DNA of 64,000 nucleotides from a virus (IMGVR_UViG_3300044213_000170:81401-145400), one strand, 5' to 3'; counted from the stretch's first letter, positions 12,179 to 21,310 are shown. Made by a program: numbers and translations. The notes: generated from the letters alone by a model not told the origin.

Positions 12179-13741
12179 TTAAAGCATAATAAATGGCATA
12201 GGGGTTAACAATTCTGATTCGTCTTTTAACTTTTCATCTACATTAGGATCAAAATCACGAATTACGCCGGCCATTCTGACTGCTAATAGCATACTCATGA
12301 CTAGGTCGTCTGTTTCACCGATCTTTGCTGCAAAACTGCTGCCTGCTGCAACAAACGTTTTTAACTCGCTGATCAGTGGTTTGCTGGCTAAATGTAATTT
12401 TTTAGTTTCTATTAGATTCTTAAGTTTGCTGCACGCACTGATTTTTGTTTTATGCGTAGTATTAAATCCTTTTCGATATCTGCGTGTTGCACCAGGTCTC
12501 CCCGGTTCGCTTAAAAAGATACCTTTAATGTTTTCTTCTCCGTATTCGTCAATGGCTATTAAAGCTGCTTCGCCCAATGTATTATTCTCTACACTATAAT
12601 ATACATCCGTTTCTGACCCAGTTTCATCTGAAATATATTTCACAATCTCTGCAAGTATTTTTATTTGTTGTTGTACAGGAGTCTTATTATGTTGCCATTC
12701 TCCTATTTGCAACATTGATGGCATTTCTAATATTTGTATGGCCGACGGATCTCCCCCTGTACCTAAACTCGGGTCAAGTGCTACACAATATAAATGATTT
12801 TTAGATGGTTTTTTATACCAACGCACTTGTCCTTGTTTTAACACTGGATCTATACCGGCCATTTCTGTTAAGAATAAAGGATTGATCAACGTTTCATCAT
12901 AAATGATGAACTCACATTCAATCTCTCGACGGAATCGTTCTTCTCCTAATTGAGATTTCATGCTCGCAGCCCACGCAGTGTCCCTGTCAGGATGTTCTTG
13001 CCATTTACTTCTGTATGCTTTAAATCCATTGACTCCCACTTCAGTTTCATTGCCAAACTCATCTTGCGTTTTATTTGCCTGTCTCCATATTTGTGCAAAT
13101 TGATCTTCGTCGCTGTTAGGAGTAGAAGTAATGATACATTTACCGCCTGTTGCCAATGTAGGGCTAATAGAAGTCCAAAATTCAGATGCTATTGTTGGTC
13201 GCACGAATGCAAACTCGTCACAGTATAATAGTGATATCGACATACCACGACCTGTGTTTTCTGTTGTTGTAGCACTTACTATACGTGACCCGTTGTCGAA
13301 ATCTACACTGCCTTTATTATAACTAGTAACACCTGCTCTTATAAAGTCAGGCACTGCTTCATATGCATATCGAATGCGTTGCATAATTTCTTGCGAACCT
13401 GTATATTTGTGTGCAGCAACCAAAATTGTACTGTCCGCCACAAACATTGCATACCATAACAAATACCCCGCGGCGGTAGTAGATTTACCCGTTTGGCGCG
13501 GCATTAAACTAATAGAATATCTATTTTTATGATATGTTTCGATTAGTCTGGTTTGATACGCATACGGCACATATTTCATCCGGCCACGAGTCGGGTGCTG
13601 TATGTAAAAATAATTATTTAGGAAATAATCGGGCCCAGTGTCAGGATCTGCACATTTTGCAAATTCAATTACCTGCGCTTCGGTAAAACTTTCAATTTGA
13701 TTCGGTTTTTTGATTAGGACCGATTCGAGTGGTTTTGCCAT
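12179..13741 (-). CDS. 17: Large terminase subunit (gp17-like)
   Basis: The packaging motor ATPase and headful nuclease that pumps DNA into the prohead. Walker A PRQTGKST is at residues 81-88 and Walker B LLYCDE at 171-176, from the start MAKPLES. The C-terminal RNase H-like nuclease has VALDPSLGTGGD and a late DDLVMSMLLAVRM segment supplying acidic residues. Length (520 aa) fits. I preferred the ATG at 13741 to the one 51 nt upstream because GGAA lies 8-10 nt before it and homologues start close to this point. The small subunit is about 4 kb downstream. Confidence 0.95.
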   Translation of the reverse strand: MAKPLESVLIKKPNQIESFTEAQVIEFAKCADPDTGPDYFLNNYFYIQHPTRGRMKYVPYAYQTRLIETYHKNRYSISLMPRQTGKSTTAAGYLLWYAMFVADSTILVAAHKYTGSQEIMQRIRYAYEAVPDFIRAGVTSYNKGSVDFDNGSRIVSATTTENTGRGMSISLLYCDEFAFVRPTIASEFWTSISPTLATGGKCIITSTPNSDEDQFAQIWRQANKTQDEFGNETEVGVNGFKAYRSKWQEHPDRDTAWAASMKSQLGEERFRREIECEFIIYDETLINPLFLTEMAGIDPVLKQGQVRWYKKPSKNHLYCVALDPSLGTGGDPSAIQILEMPSMLQIGEWQHNKTPVQQQIKILAEIVKYISDETGSETDVYYSVENNTLGEAALIAIDEYGEENIKGIFLSEPGRPGATRRYRKGFNTTHKTKISACSKLKNLIETKKLHLASKPLISELKTFVAAGSSFAAKIGETDDLVMSMLLAVRMAGVIRDFDPNVDEKLKDESELLTPMPFIML

Positions 13742-13806
13742 TGTTTTAAATTCCAGTTTCGTGTATAATAAATATTTATGTAAACCAATCACAGTGAGAT
13801 TTCAAA

Positions 13807-14331
13807 ATTTCTGACGTACTTTTATTAAATAGCGACTTTAATCCTATTAGCATTCTGCCATTAAGTGTTATTAGTTGGCAGCACGCTATCAAATTGCATT
13901 TCTTGGATCGTATTACCATCTTAGAGGAATACGACAATTGGGAAATACGTAGTGAATATTTAACTATGAAAGTCCCAGCAGTGGCGGTAACCAAGGAATA
14001 CTTTAAATATAAAAAATCTGCTAAGTTCAGTAGAGCCAATCTTTTCTTACGAGATCTATACCAATGTCAGTATTGCGGAGATACTTTTGATCCAAAAGAT
14101 CTAACGCTAGACCACGTAAAGCCCAGAAGTCGGGGAGGTCTAACTAATTGGGAAAATTCTGTTACTGCTTGTAAATCTTGTAATTGGAAAAAAGGCGATA
14201 AAGATATAAAGCCATTGCGAGCACCATTCAAGCCCGAACTATTTCATTTAATTAACAAATGGAAACAACGGCCAATTACTGTGCGGCATCCAAGTTGGTA
14301 TGCTTATTTGGGGATAGAGCCGTTTAAATAG
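13807..14331 (+). CDS. HNH endonuclease, 5' end unclear
   Basis: Zinc-dependent HNH nuclease of the common bacterial/phage type: CQYCGDTF, LTLDHVKPRSRGG (catalytic His), NSVTACKSCNWKKGD with the second Cys pair. The conserved N-terminus of the family (VLLLNSDFNPI, then SWQHAIKLHFLDR) is encoded upstream of the first plausible start (TTG at 13894), and the frame stays open back to 13798. There is no ATG, GTG or TTG in that stretch, so either a rare start (ATT at 13807) is used or the start has been lost. Alone on the plus strand between minus-strand genes, it is probably a mobile homing-type insertion. Confidence 0.75.
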   Translation: MSDVLLLNSDFNPISILPLSVISWQHAIKLHFLDRITILEEYDNWEIRSEYLTMKVPAVAVTKEYFKYKKSAKFSRANLFLRDLYQCQYCGDTFDPKDLTLDHVKPRSRGGLTNWENSVTACKSCNWKKGDKDIKPLRAPFKPELFHLINKWKQRPITVRHPSWYAYLGIEPFK

Positions 14332-14533
14332 GCTTTTCCCCGGTAAGATATGGTCTTGCAAACCAGAGTTTAAACCAGGCCTCTGTGCCTGGTTTAATTT
14401 TATGCTCTCGTTGTAATTTGGCTTTTTCTGTTCCAGTATAACTTATGTTATCCGGTTGGCCGATTTTATATTCTTGAATATTTGGGCGATTAGTAATGCC
14501 GGCTAGCAATTTAAGTTGTTGTAAATCATCCAT
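14324..14533 (-). CDS. Small hypothetical protein with LxxLAG motif
   Basis: 69 residues, starting MDDLQQLKLLAGITNRP, then a charged segment ending with an aromatic-rich tail (EAWFKLWFARPYLTGEKPI). The N-terminal LKLLAGI matches peptides in the 460- and 575-residue proteins. It overlaps the 3' end of the plus-strand HNH gene by 8 bp and touches the start of its upstream neighbour by one base. It is probably co-expressed with the morphogenesis operon; function unknown. Confidence 0.6.
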   Translation of the reverse strand: MDDLQQLKLLAGITNRPNIQEYKIGQPDNISYTGTEKAKLQREHKIKPGTEAWFKLWFARPYLTGEKPI

Positions 14534-14919
14534 TATACACCGTATTTGTTCTTTTTCTTTTTAGATACAGGACTGACTTTATTTACATTGCTTAATTCTT
14601 CGCTGCGATTAGAACTTAATCGCTTGACTTTGCCTGCGCCTACCATTTTAGCTGCCGCATTAACAATTTCTAATTCTTCGTCGGTATACGCACTCAATAA
14701 CGGATCTCCCGCGATCGCTCCTGTTGCAGCTGTAGGGAAATCCGGTGCACCGGCCATGGCCAATCCAAAACGATATCCGGCATATGGATTGCCATTTGAT
14801 TTATTTTGACTAATTCCAGGGACGCTCATTGCCCCTTTGATGGCCGCCACTTGTTGACTATCTAACTTTTCAAAATTAGCAGGAATATCTCCTTCAGTTA
14901 AAATTTCCGAAATCTTCAT
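14533..14919 (-). CDS. Hypothetical protein with capsid-targeting-like N-terminus
   Basis: 128 residues. Begins MKISEILTEGDIP, which has the length and (I/L)-X-E ending of a T4 capsid-targeting peptide. The body is Ala/Gly-rich (GLAMAGAPDFPTAATGAIAG) and the C-terminus very basic (SPVSKKKKNKYGV), as expected for a DNA-associated internal head protein. It overlaps the next gene by 4 nt. I cannot assign a named function. Confidence 0.6.
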   Translation of the reverse strand: MKISEILTEGDIPANFEKLDSQQVAAIKGAMSVPGISQNKSNGNPYAGYRFGLAMAGAPDFPTAATGAIAGDPLLSAYTDEELEIVNAAAKMVGAGKVKRLSSNRSEELSNVNKVSPVSKKKKNKYGV

Positions 14920-15347
14920 TTTTTCTTTCCTTCCGCCAGACCCTGCTGTGCTTGTTCAGCGGATCGAATTCGTTGCAATAAATGTTGCATTGGTGATTCT
15001 AAACTACGAGCACGACGTTCTGCATCAGTTAAATTCTGATCACGGTCTGCGTATTGCCAATTGCTACCACCTAACGATTCATATTCTTTTTTCATATTAT
15101 CGTATTCGGCTTTTAGTTTTGGTAATGATGCAATTAAATTCGAAATTTCTTTTTCTCTAGCTAACGCACGACCTCGGTCATCCCTTGCAGCGACACGTTC
15201 TAATCCACGACTTCGCTTATCAAATTTTGCTTTTGCTGCAGCACGTTGTTCTGCGCTAGGTGCAAATGCAGCGCCCATGCCTGCTTGTGCTTGTTGCATG
15301 CTTGCTTTTTTTCGATAATTGCCCAGGGTGACTTCGTTTATTTTCAT
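14916..15347 (-). CDS. Hypothetical coiled-coil, Lys/Arg-rich protein
   Basis: 143 residues, start MKINEVTLGNYRKKA, again a short amphipathic N-terminus. The rest is mostly helical and highly charged (RAAAKAKFDKRSRGLERVAARDD, LPKLKAEYDNMKKEYESLG), with a Lys-rich end. It overlaps both neighbours by 4 nt. A scaffold or internal head protein would fit its composition and position, but this is inference. Confidence 0.55.
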   Translation of the reverse strand: MKINEVTLGNYRKKASMQQAQAGMGAAFAPSAEQRAAAKAKFDKRSRGLERVAARDDRGRALAREKEISNLIASLPKLKAEYDNMKKEYESLGGSNWQYADRDQNLTDAERRARSLESPMQHLLQRIRSAEQAQQGLAEGKKK

Positions 15348-17071
15348 TTTTGCACCTTTATACTCTGATATTCTTTATATACATTTTCACGCATTGCTAA
15401 CGGATTATCGCTAAATCTTGCAGCGCCGTGTTTATGCATAGTTTTCTCTTGCCCGGCAACTTCTCCGTTACCGCCTTTTAATTGAACATCTGTATTAAAT
15501 ACTTCTTCCTCGGGGGTATTTGCTAATTCCTCTTCATTTGGTTCATCAACAGTATCATTAGCTTCAATTACCGGGTACTCTTTTCCATCGACTTCAAATG
15601 AATCTTTGTGCTGTGCTTTAGCTTTAGCCAGTTTACCGCTGAATTCGTTGCCCTCTTCCATATCTTCTTCGTCGGCAACCTCAACTTCAACAGGTTGATA
15701 TACTTGTTGTGGCTGACTATTACCCAATCCTGCCAATTTCAATAACTGTGCTAACTTAACCGCTTCATCACCTTCTGCATTAACGCTAACATTTTGGTGG
15801 CCGTCATTGTCCATATTCATGCTAATACTAGTATGTCCTTCTTCGTGGCCGCCCTCACAACCACATTCCATCATACCACATTCTTGACATACCTCTGACT
15901 CTTCTTCATTGCCAGTTTCTTCTACCCCGGCTAGTTTTAACATTTCGTCTAGTTCGGTATCATGTTTTGGTTTTTTTCCGGTCTGAGGAAGATTCAATTT
16001 CTTTTGCATTTGTTTGATCATCTCTTCGTCGCTGGGATGACCTAACGTATCTAATACTTTCTTACCTGTTTTTTTTGCTAGGTCGGCAACTGTACCTGCA
16101 ATACCTTCGTCGGCTAAACTACGCTCATATTGATCCGTATAGTTTTCAAATGCACTTTTCTTAGGACGACCACGGCCGCGCTTAACTACCGTTACGTTTT
16201 CGCTGTCATCAGTTTCACCTGTCTTAGGATCATACTTACGTGTATAAATCGTGCCACCGGTTGTTGGGTCTGCTTTCTTATCAAACTTTCCAGTGCCTGC
16301 ATTTGTACGGGATTTGACTGATTTCATCATGTCTTCCCAACCTTCAGAAATTTGTTCTGTAGTCATACCGCTATCGACTAAAGTTTTAACAGCAGCAATG
16401 GCTTCTTCTACTTTACCTGCATTGTGTGCCTTCCAAGCGGTGGCATAAGCAATAGATTTTTCTTTTGGTGTTAGTTTACCGTCTTTAGCATATGACTTCT
16501 TAATATGTTTAACCATGCGCTCTGCTTTTGCTCCTGGTGGTGCAACTTCTGCCATCTCACCTTCTACCTTTGGCAAATTCTTTAACATAAATGATTTAGC
16601 TTGACGCTGTTTTACGTTTTTCATTTGACGCATAAATTCTTGTTCAGGCTCATCACGATTATCTAGATCATCAAAATCATAATCAGCAGCACGATTCATA
16701 GCATCATAGGCTTTATTAATAGAACGATTTGCTAGACGATCATAGTTTTTAGCACGGATCTTGTCAACAATACCTTCTTCGACGCCTTGCTCTTCGCCTA
16801 GTTTTTTGCCTGCGGCGGCGGCGTGCTGGAATTTTTCTTTGCCGTATTTTTTACGTCCAATACTTGCTGCAACTGCTTCGGGATCTTTTGCCCCGCCTGC
16901 TTTAGCTGCGGCAGCGACTTTCTTAAAGCCCATATATTTTTCATTTAACTGACCCTCCACGGTTTCCATATTTTCCGCCAATTTAGATTTGGCTTTTGGT
17001 GTTTCTGTTTTAGGCTGTGCGGCTTGTTCGACTGCGTGTAGCTTATTCAAAATATCATACATATTATTCAT
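15344..17071 (-). CDS. Large modular phage protein with AT-hook and Cys cluster
   Basis: 575 residues of repeated phage-type peptides. MGFKKVAAAAKAGGAKDPEA...IGRKKYGKEKFQ (about 47-82) and LTPKEKSIAYATAWKAHNAGK (200-220) recur in uncharacterised phage proteins. RGRGRPKK (298-305) is an AT-hook for minor-groove binding. LDEMLKLAGVEE and AQLLKLAGLGN are LxxLAGL peptides. A Cys/His cluster (CQECGMMECGCEGGHEEGH) could bind metal. Long Glu-rich segments follow. It is probably a DNA-contacting or scaffold-like head component. Unlike its neighbours it has no targeting-like N-terminus. Confidence 0.55.
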   Translation of the reverse strand: MNNMYDILNKLHAVEQAAQPKTETPKAKSKLAENMETVEGQLNEKYMGFKKVAAAAKAGGAKDPEAVAASIGRKKYGKEKFQHAAAAGKKLGEEQGVEEGIVDKIRAKNYDRLANRSINKAYDAMNRAADYDFDDLDNRDEPEQEFMRQMKNVKQRQAKSFMLKNLPKVEGEMAEVAPPGAKAERMVKHIKKSYAKDGKLTPKEKSIAYATAWKAHNAGKVEEAIAAVKTLVDSGMTTEQISEGWEDMMKSVKSRTNAGTGKFDKKADPTTGGTIYTRKYDPKTGETDDSENVTVVKRGRGRPKKSAFENYTDQYERSLADEGIAGTVADLAKKTGKKVLDTLGHPSDEEMIKQMQKKLNLPQTGKKPKHDTELDEMLKLAGVEETGNEEESEVCQECGMMECGCEGGHEEGHTSISMNMDNDGHQNVSVNAEGDEAVKLAQLLKLAGLGNSQPQQVYQPVEVEVADEEDMEEGNEFSGKLAKAKAQHKDSFEVDGKEYPVIEANDTVDEPNEEELANTPEEEVFNTDVQLKGGNGEVAGQEKTMHKHGAARFSDNPLAMRENVYKEYQSIKVQK

Positions 17072-17084
17072 GATTTAAATCCTA

Positions 17085-17675
17085 TTATTTGACCGGTGAA
17101 GGTATCTTGTTTTGTTTACTACCAACAGGGCTTAATTTTCCTTGTGGCATATCTGATGTTGTTTTTGCAGCCTGTGTTTTACCGCCTGCTGCTGTTGGCA
17201 TATGGTATGCACGAGCATTCATTAATTCTTTCATTAAGTTTTCTACTCGTTCCTCGCCCACTAATCCTTTGGAATCTTCTGCTTTTAATTCTGGTGTGTC
17301 TAATACAACATCACCATCCGGATTGCTAACTTCTTTGCCATCCATGATGGCTTCGATTGGGTGATCTGCAGGAGTGACGCGAATAGCAGATGGAGCGCAA
17401 CAGCCACATTCTGCAATTGCATTACGAATTTGATCATCGTTTGCTGGATAACAAACAGTAATGTCGAACATATTAATTTCGACTGGCCCCATATTCGGAA
17501 ACATTGGGCTTTCTTGAATTGGTAAACGTTTTGTATCAGTGATGGTTTCTACTTTATACACTCCCAATGATTGTTTAATCTTGGATTTCATTTCGTTAGT
17601 CATTTCACAGGCCAAACGAACTTTAAAAGTATAAGTTTTTTTGCTTTCCATCAAGTAAGATTTAAAAGACTTCAT
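17085..17675 (-). CDS. Hypothetical protein with capsid-targeting-like N-terminus
   Basis: 196 residues, starting MKSFKSYLMESKKTYTF; LME at positions 8-10 matches the prohead-protease consensus at the right distance. The middle is alpha/beta with a Cys-Cys pair (AECGCCAPSAIRV). The C-terminal third is low-complexity and Ser/Pro/Lys-rich. An ATAAATA element lies about 20 nt upstream. Its family is unknown to me; a virion-internal or head-associated role is inferred from the peptide and the neighbours. Confidence 0.55.
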   Translation of the reverse strand: MKSFKSYLMESKKTYTFKVRLACEMTNEMKSKIKQSLGVYKVETITDTKRLPIQESPMFPNMGPVEINMFDITVCYPANDDQIRNAIAECGCCAPSAIRVTPADHPIEAIMDGKEVSNPDGDVVLDTPELKAEDSKGLVGEERVENLMKELMNARAYHMPTAAGGKTQAAKTTSDMPQGKLSPVGSKQNKIPSPVK

Positions 17676-17711
17676 AGTGATTCCTATTATAAGATATTTA
17701 TTCGAATTTGA

Positions 17712-18203
17712 TTATTTTTTCTGTTGTTTCAGAATTTCCGTCAACAGAGTATTACGATCTATTACAGTTCCCTCGCCTTCAATGGGGTTTGGAAGTGCAG
17801 TGCCTGATTGTTTTGCCTGCTGATCTAATCGCATCTTTTTCAACTGTAAATCGACCATTTTTAGCTTTTTATCTAGTTTAGCTTGTTTAGCAGTGATAGC
17901 GTGACCTAATAACGTACCAGCAGTTTGAAATACCACTCCGCTAAATCGAGCCTCCATGGCCATACCCAAATCCATTAAATCATTGAATTTATCTTTGGCT
18001 AATTGTGCTAGCTCGTCCATTTCAGCATCGCTGGATTCCAATCCCCTTACACCCGGCAATGCTTGATCAATCTTGTCTATAGTATCGTCGATGTCTTTAA
18101 AAACTTCTTGTTGTTCTGCCAATTGAACACTGGCTTGCTCGGGGGTTAGATCATCCGGCAGATTTTCAGGTAAATTAAATAGTTCGGTAAGTTTTTTAGT
18201 CAT
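17712..18203 (-). CDS. 16: Small terminase subunit (gp16-like)
   Basis: Recognises phage DNA and regulates the large terminase. 163 residues, the T4 gp16 length. After an N-terminal LTELFNLPENL peptide comes a helix-turn region and then the conserved coiled-coil core (KFNDLMDLGMAMEARFSGVV, GTLLGHAITAKQAKLDKK, LKMVDLQLKKMRLDQQ), the pattern shared by T4-superfamily small terminases. A TATAAATA late element lies immediately before the start. It is separated from the large subunit by the structural-type genes above. Confidence 0.82.
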   Translation of the reverse strand: MTKKLTELFNLPENLPDDLTPEQASVQLAEQQEVFKDIDDTIDKIDQALPGVRGLESSDAEMDELAQLAKDKFNDLMDLGMAMEARFSGVVFQTAGTLLGHAITAKQAKLDKKLKMVDLQLKKMRLDQQAKQSGTALPNPIEGEGTVIDRNTLLTEILKQQKK

Positions 18204-18208
18204 ACCAA

Positions 18209-18216
18209 TATTTATA
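18209..18216 (-). promoter_or_regulatory. T4-type late promoter TATAAATA before gp16
   Basis: An exact late element on the minus strand, only 5 nt from the gp16 ATG. That spacing is short, so it may instead serve an internal start or be chance. Confidence 0.4.
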
Positions 18217-18217
18217 G

Positions 18218-18646
18218 TTATTTAGTGCCAGCAAATATTTGATTTTCGTTAATAACTCTAAACTTAAGTCCATTTTGTTGACAAAACGTAGCCGCTGCTT
18301 GCCATTTACAGTGGTTTAATACTACCGCAGCTTTGTCCCTTGCACTTTTGGCAGCTTCCATTGTGGTTTCCTTGCTGGGCTTAATTTCTACGATTTCACC
18401 GTGTGTCACGCCATCCTTATCTTGATATATTACCAAAAAATCCGGCACATAAATTGTCTTTTTTTTGGTAAAAGGATTTATATAGCTGATATGTATGGCT
18501 TCGCTGGCCCATTGTAATATACTAGGATTATCGTCCAGAAATCTCATCATAGTCAATTCCCAAGAACTTCTGTAATGAGGCTTTTTCTTCCCTATGTATT
18601 TTTCTGGTTTTTTTGGCTCGTAAAATCCGTTTGCAAACTTGGCCAT
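18218..18646 (-). CDS. 4: Head completion nuclease-like protein (gp4-like)
   Basis: 142 residues matching T4 gp4/gp50 head completion protein in layout: an N-terminal KYIGKKKPHYRSSWELTMMRF, then a PD-(D/E)XK core with E in SSWE, D in YVPDFLV and E-I-K in IVEIKPSKE, and a C-terminal FRVINENQIF. It finishes DNA-filled heads before tail joining. Position next to gp16 agrees. It lies 5 nt after its upstream neighbour. Confidence 0.85.
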   Translation of the reverse strand: MAKFANGFYEPKKPEKYIGKKKPHYRSSWELTMMRFLDDNPSILQWASEAIHISYINPFTKKKTIYVPDFLVIYQDKDGVTHGEIVEIKPSKETTMEAAKSARDKAAVVLNHCKWQAAATFCQQNGLKFRVINENQIFAGTK

Positions 18647-18650
18647 ACAA

Positions 18651-19028
18651 TTACCATATTACAGTTCTTGCTACGTGTCTGTTGGGCAGATGAGTATTTA
18701 CTATGCCTAATAAACTAGTGGTTACCCTAGAACTATTCAAGTATAATGCCAATGTGCTGTTTAGCATATTTGCAGGCAACAACTTGAACTGTTCTAGTAC
18801 CTTAAGCGGATCTTCTCTGTTTTTTTGAGCAGTATTAATTACTGTTTGTGCTAATAATTGTGCACTTTCCTTATTACCAGTAACTTGTTCAAACCAGCTT
18901 AAAATAGCATCATCGGTGTTAGACGATACTGTGTATGCCGGAGTATAATAATTTGAAAAAAACTCAGTAGTAGAGTTTTGTGCATTAGTATTTAAATTAC
19001 TAGGTTGTGCTGGGTTATATGTTGTCAT
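18651..19028 (-). CDS. Hypothetical virion protein
   Basis: 125 residues from MTTYNPAQPSN; an ATG 30 nt upstream is less likely because it lies inside the preceding gene without a better site. The N-terminal 40 residues are Asn/Ser/Thr-rich, followed by a helical domain (AILSWFEQVTGNKESAQLLAQTV) and a basic end (LPNRHVARTVIW). It lies between gp4 and a baseplate-type protein in the tail block, so a baseplate or neck role is likely, but no family can be named. Confidence 0.55.
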   Translation of the reverse strand: MTTYNPAQPSNLNTNAQNSTTEFFSNYYTPAYTVSSNTDDAILSWFEQVTGNKESAQLLAQTVINTAQKNREDPLKVLEQFKLLPANMLNSTLALYLNSSRVTTSLLGIVNTHLPNRHVARTVIW

Positions 19029-19033
19029 AAAAT

Positions 19034-21310
19034 TTAAGCCGAGTAATCCCCGGACCAATCTGAAGCTGTAGTTGTGGCATCAGCTCCGCCACCTGCTACA
19101 ACTGTATCATTATTTACTGCATTTGGAATTGCAGAATCCTGATTATTGCTGACTACTGCGGTGTCGGGATTGATTCCCGAATTACTGAACACGGTGCTGG
19201 TCCAATTGGTTGCTGTAGGTGCTTGCACTTGAGTAAAATTTCCCGATGCATCTTTGAAATATTGAGAACCGTCTTGATATGTTATTGTGCCAGATCCGTC
19301 ATTTTCGTAAACAGAACTCACAACGTTCTGATTGGGATTGTTTGCATTAAATCCGCCGGTGCCGAACGTAGATCCAACGAAATTGCTGATACTGCCAGTT
19401 ACACTATTAAATCCTTGGCTTATGCTATTCGCAAAACCATTAGCAATAGGTTGTAAAGTATTATTAATTAATTTACCAGTAACTAATCCTGCAGCACCGC
19501 TTATACCTGCTGCCACAGTTTTACCGATTGCACTTTGACCTAAAAATCCGCCAGTCAATCCTTGATATAAAGATTGTCCTGCCAATGCTCCGCCTACTAA
19601 ACCTGCTGTTCCTGTTAAACTGTTGACTATCTGTGCAGATGTGCCGCCTACTGTTGTAGTAATACCAGTAGTGGGATTTGTGTAGTAGCTTACTCCTCCA
19701 GCGAATGTTTGGCCAGTTGACGAAATCAAAGCACCTGTATTTTGCGGCACTGCTGGGTTTTGCAGTACATTTGGATTATATGATGATCCAGGGATCAACC
19801 CAACCTGATTACCATTTGCATCTTTTGTTACTACTGTTCCATCATTGTATGTTTGCTGCGATACAACATTTCCTTGAGGGTCCGTAATTGTTTGTGTGCT
19901 TTTTAAATTATCTGTCGGGCTATTGGGATTATATGTACCGTTAGCTGTAGTAAAGACCGATGTAGTGCTAATTTGTTTTCCGGTAGGATCAAGTACTGCT
20001 ACAGTCTGTTGATTTGTAATTGGTTGTCCTGCACTATTAACATAAACATATGAACCGCCGGACCCTTGGACCGTGTATACCGGTGCCTGCCCCTGAGACT
20101 GGAAAACACCAGTAACTACTCCTTGTACCCATTGATTTGATACCTGTTGCCCTGTTTGTAACAACCCGCCAGCTGCTGCGCCTGCTATTCCACTTATTAC
20201 ATTTGTTGGGGATGGTAACATACCGAAGTTTGTGGTCGGTACACTAACAGAATTGCTGAATGCACTATTGATTGCTTGACTAACTGCACTAATTCCGATA
20301 CTACCCAATGTTTGTGCTGCTAAATTTTGAAAATTTGTGCCTTGTAAATTCTTTATTAAATTCGCAATATTATTTGCGGTCGATAATAAATTAGATCCGC
20401 TTGAGCCGTCAGGTCTTGCCAAGTCCTTAGTACCACTATTTAATGCACCGAGTAAACCGTTGTCATTATAAATGTTAGTTACGCTGGTGCTAATTGGACT
20501 TTGTACATCATCATAATGTATAGTAGCAAAGCCCTCGACATCCAATGGATTTATATAACCTGTTTTGTACTTGACTGTTTCAAACGTAATAGTCATGGTA
20601 TTCTCTAATAGACCAGTACCGTCGACATTACTATGCTCGCCGTGACGCCAATCTGTTATGATAGGATTTATTAATTCGTATTCAGTAAATCTTTTATTAT
20701 GTAAACTAAAAAGTTGTATACTTTTAAAAAACGGTATATTACTACCATTTCTAGTAGTGTACCCCCATTTCGAAGTAGGTCTTCCAGCATAAATTCCTGT
20801 CTGCTGTTTAAAACCCGAATAAGGATTTGTCAGTGTAGCAGTTGAAGAAAATAAACTATTATCTGTAGAATAATCGCTATCTCGGTAATAATATGTATAG
20901 TAATCGTTCCACAGGCCTGTAACGGTATCGGCGGCATCATCATGAAAAGTTATACTAACTGGATCGTATGATATGTGTGTTTGTATAACATTTTTCCTGT
21001 TATAAGAATTCAAAGTTTTTGTGTCGATTTTAAATTTTGGTAATTCAACTCTTTTAGCTAGCATGCCTGCTTCTAACTGTTGTAAGCTAGTTTGACTAGA
21101 TACTGTTGATCCTGATATTGTGTTAGATAATGTAGATAAAAACCCCGCCGGTAAATCGGAATTTATTTGCAGTCTGACGTAATATAAAAATGCCTGTTTA
21201 GGCGATAACTTGTAATTATCAGCTAAAAAAAGTTTTGTAGCGTGTTGATAATCGTGTGTCCACTGACCTTGTGTAAGTGGTTTTAAATCGGCATTATACA
21301 GAGTAGACAT
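19034..21310 (-). CDS. Tail-tube-like baseplate protein with long low-complexity tail
   Basis: 758 residues. The N-terminal ~290 (KRVELPKFKIDTKTLNSYNRK, then TGLWNDYYTYYYRDS) resemble the tail-tube-fold proteins that cap or start the tube in T4-type phages (gp48/gp54 type), in line with its place beside gp19. From about 300 on it is Gly/Ser/Asn/Thr-rich with Ala/Gly-rich hydrophobic stretches (ISGIAGAAAGGLLQTG, GLVGGALAGQSL) that could insert into a membrane or act as a flexible tape. This unusual extension more than doubles the size. A terminator separates it from gp19. Confidence 0.55.
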   Translation of the reverse strand: MSTLYNADLKPLTQGQWTHDYQHATKLFLADNYKLSPKQAFLYYVRLQINSDLPAGFLSTLSNTISGSTVSSQTSLQQLEAGMLAKRVELPKFKIDTKTLNSYNRKNVIQTHISYDPVSITFHDDAADTVTGLWNDYYTYYYRDSDYSTDNSLFSSTATLTNPYSGFKQQTGIYAGRPTSKWGYTTRNGSNIPFFKSIQLFSLHNKRFTEYELINPIITDWRHGEHSNVDGTGLLENTMTITFETVKYKTGYINPLDVEGFATIHYDDVQSPISTSVTNIYNDNGLLGALNSGTKDLARPDGSSGSNLLSTANNIANLIKNLQGTNFQNLAAQTLGSIGISAVSQAINSAFSNSVSVPTTNFGMLPSPTNVISGIAGAAAGGLLQTGQQVSNQWVQGVVTGVFQSQGQAPVYTVQGSGGSYVYVNSAGQPITNQQTVAVLDPTGKQISTTSVFTTANGTYNPNSPTDNLKSTQTITDPQGNVVSQQTYNDGTVVTKDANGNQVGLIPGSSYNPNVLQNPAVPQNTGALISSTGQTFAGGVSYYTNPTTGITTTVGGTSAQIVNSLTGTAGLVGGALAGQSLYQGLTGGFLGQSAIGKTVAAGISGAAGLVTGKLINNTLQPIANGFANSISQGFNSVTGSISNFVGSTFGTGGFNANNPNQNVVSSVYENDGSGTITYQDGSQYFKDASGNFTQVQAPTATNWTSTVFSNSGINPDTAVVSNNQDSAIPNAVNNDTVVAGGGADATTTASDWSGDYSA

